DNA of 64,000 nucleotides, taken from contig CAZNFW010000015.1 of the NCBI GenBank assembly GCA_964572725.1, forward strand, positions 1 to 64,000, given 5' to 3'. Made by a program: the position numbers and the translations under genes. The notes beneath the pieces were generated by a model. That model made no database searches. It saw only the letters and a program-made list of their open reading frames with translations, and had not been told where the DNA came from. Origin of the DNA: Rosettibacter sp964572725 (lineage in GTDB: Bacteria; Bacteroidota; Ignavibacteria; Ignavibacteriales; Melioribacteraceae). Below are positions 63,575 through 64,000 of the stretch, in pieces (the stretch's first letter is position 1; every line of letters starts with the position of its first letter).

Positions 63575-64000
63575 ATGAAAAAAATAAAATTAGTTTTGAA
63601 TATTTTATTATCATTAACATTAATAACTTTTGCTCAAAAAAAATTAACTGATTATGTTAATCCATTTATTGGAACTGGAGGACATGGTCATACTTTCCCC
63701 GGAGCATCAATGCCTTTTGGTATGGTTCAATTAAGTCCTGATACAGATACTGAAGGATGGGATTGGTGTTCAGGTTATCATTATTCTGATAATTCAATTA
63801 TTGGATTTAGTCATACTCATTTAAGTGGAACTGGATGTGGTGATTATGGAGATATTCTTTTTATGCCAATTACTGGCGAATTAAAAACAACACCGGGCAC
63901 AAAAGAAAATCCGGATTCAGGTTATCGTTCAAGATTTAAGCATAGCAAAGAAACAGCAAAACCCGGTTACTATTCTGTTTTTTTAGAAGATTATAAGATA
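63575..64000 (+). CDS. GH92 alpha-1,2-mannosidase, 3' end beyond the window
   Basis: The first 142 residues are visible. A signal peptide ('KLVLNILLSLTLITFAQ') is followed by the GH92 N-terminal signature 'DYVNPFIGTGGHGHTFPGAS', 'MPFGMVQLSPDTD' and 'GFSHTHLSGTGCGDYGDI'. Full-length GH92 enzymes have ~750 residues and are calcium-dependent exo-alpha-mannosidases of N-glycans and fungal mannans. It belongs to the SSS-esterase unit. Confidence 0.93.
   Translation, partial: MKKIKLVLNILLSLTLITFAQKKLTDYVNPFIGTGGHGHTFPGASMPFGMVQLSPDTDTEGWDWCSGYHYSDNSIIGFSHTHLSGTGCGDYGDILFMPITGELKTTPGTKENPDSGYRSRFKHSKETAKPGYYSVFLEDYKI

Noticed and set aside
1..64000. CRISPR array or cas genes
   Set aside because: No regularly spaced direct repeats of 24-40 bases were seen and no Cas proteins recognised.

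Overview
The window is AT-rich DNA from a member of the Ignavibacteria/Bacteroidota-Chlorobi lineage. The clearest lineage clue is a secreted protein ending in a 'YPNPFNPET...' C-terminal sorting domain (40760-42535), the tail common in Ignavibacteria and relatives. TonB-dependent uptake without a SusD, Bacteroidota-style glycan enzymes and several beta-barrel proteins agree with this. A run of 100 Ns shows a draft assembly, so single-base lesions may be sequencing errors.

Layout. (a) 1-7001: housekeeping genes (DUF218 fragment, nusB, two MFS carriers, an M50 peptidase, a DUF1848 iron-sulphur protein, an outer-membrane protein) and tRNA-Gly(CCC) and tRNA-Val(UAC), with a broken tRNA-Val(GAC) between them. 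(b) 7013-14764 and 23685-28181, minus strand: a citrate/tricarboxylate set of citrate lyase alpha, a fused citrate lyase gamma-beta, an MmgE/PrpD protein, aconitase, an isocitrate/isopropylmalate-type dehydrogenase, CstA, an HD protein and a macrodomain protein. (c) Accessory DNA splits this set: a HepT/MNT toxin-antitoxin pair with a decayed HepT, a single-chain restriction-modification enzyme, and a fossil integron (18.4-23.3 kb). The integron has an integrase that lost its whole catalytic domain, followed by four small cassette-type genes (DUF3800, a 61-aa membrane protein, a DinB-like protein, an outer-membrane protein) and a lipoprotein pseudogene, with attC-like inverted repeats between several of them.

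(d) 29119-64000: a large glycan utilisation locus whose gene content points to complex N-glycans. Exported or surface enzymes are GH163 (endo-beta-GlcNAcase family), GH20, GH29, GH3-PA14 and GH92; a second GH29, GH125, GH130 and GH94 lack signal peptides and probably act in the cytoplasm. Uptake and metabolism are covered by a TonB receptor (interrupted by one TAG), a beta-helix surface protein, three sugar carriers, a ROK kinase, a NagB-PIG-L deacetylase fusion and L-fucose isomerase with FucP. The inferred route is release of the glycan outside, trimming by exo-enzymes, then phosphorolysis of Man-GlcNAc (GH130) and GlcNAc-GlcNAc (GH94) inside, with GlcNAc and fucose feeding central metabolism. 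A beta-xylosidase-like GH3 together with two GH29 enzymes makes plant-type (xylosylated, fucosylated) N-glycans a reasonable guess.

The most unusual signals are the dead integron, a family of 15-nt hairpins with a GCC-NNN-GGC core that sit inside two broken genes, three genes interrupted by in-frame TAG, the CitD-CitE fusion, and one C-terminal module shared by three different glycosidases.
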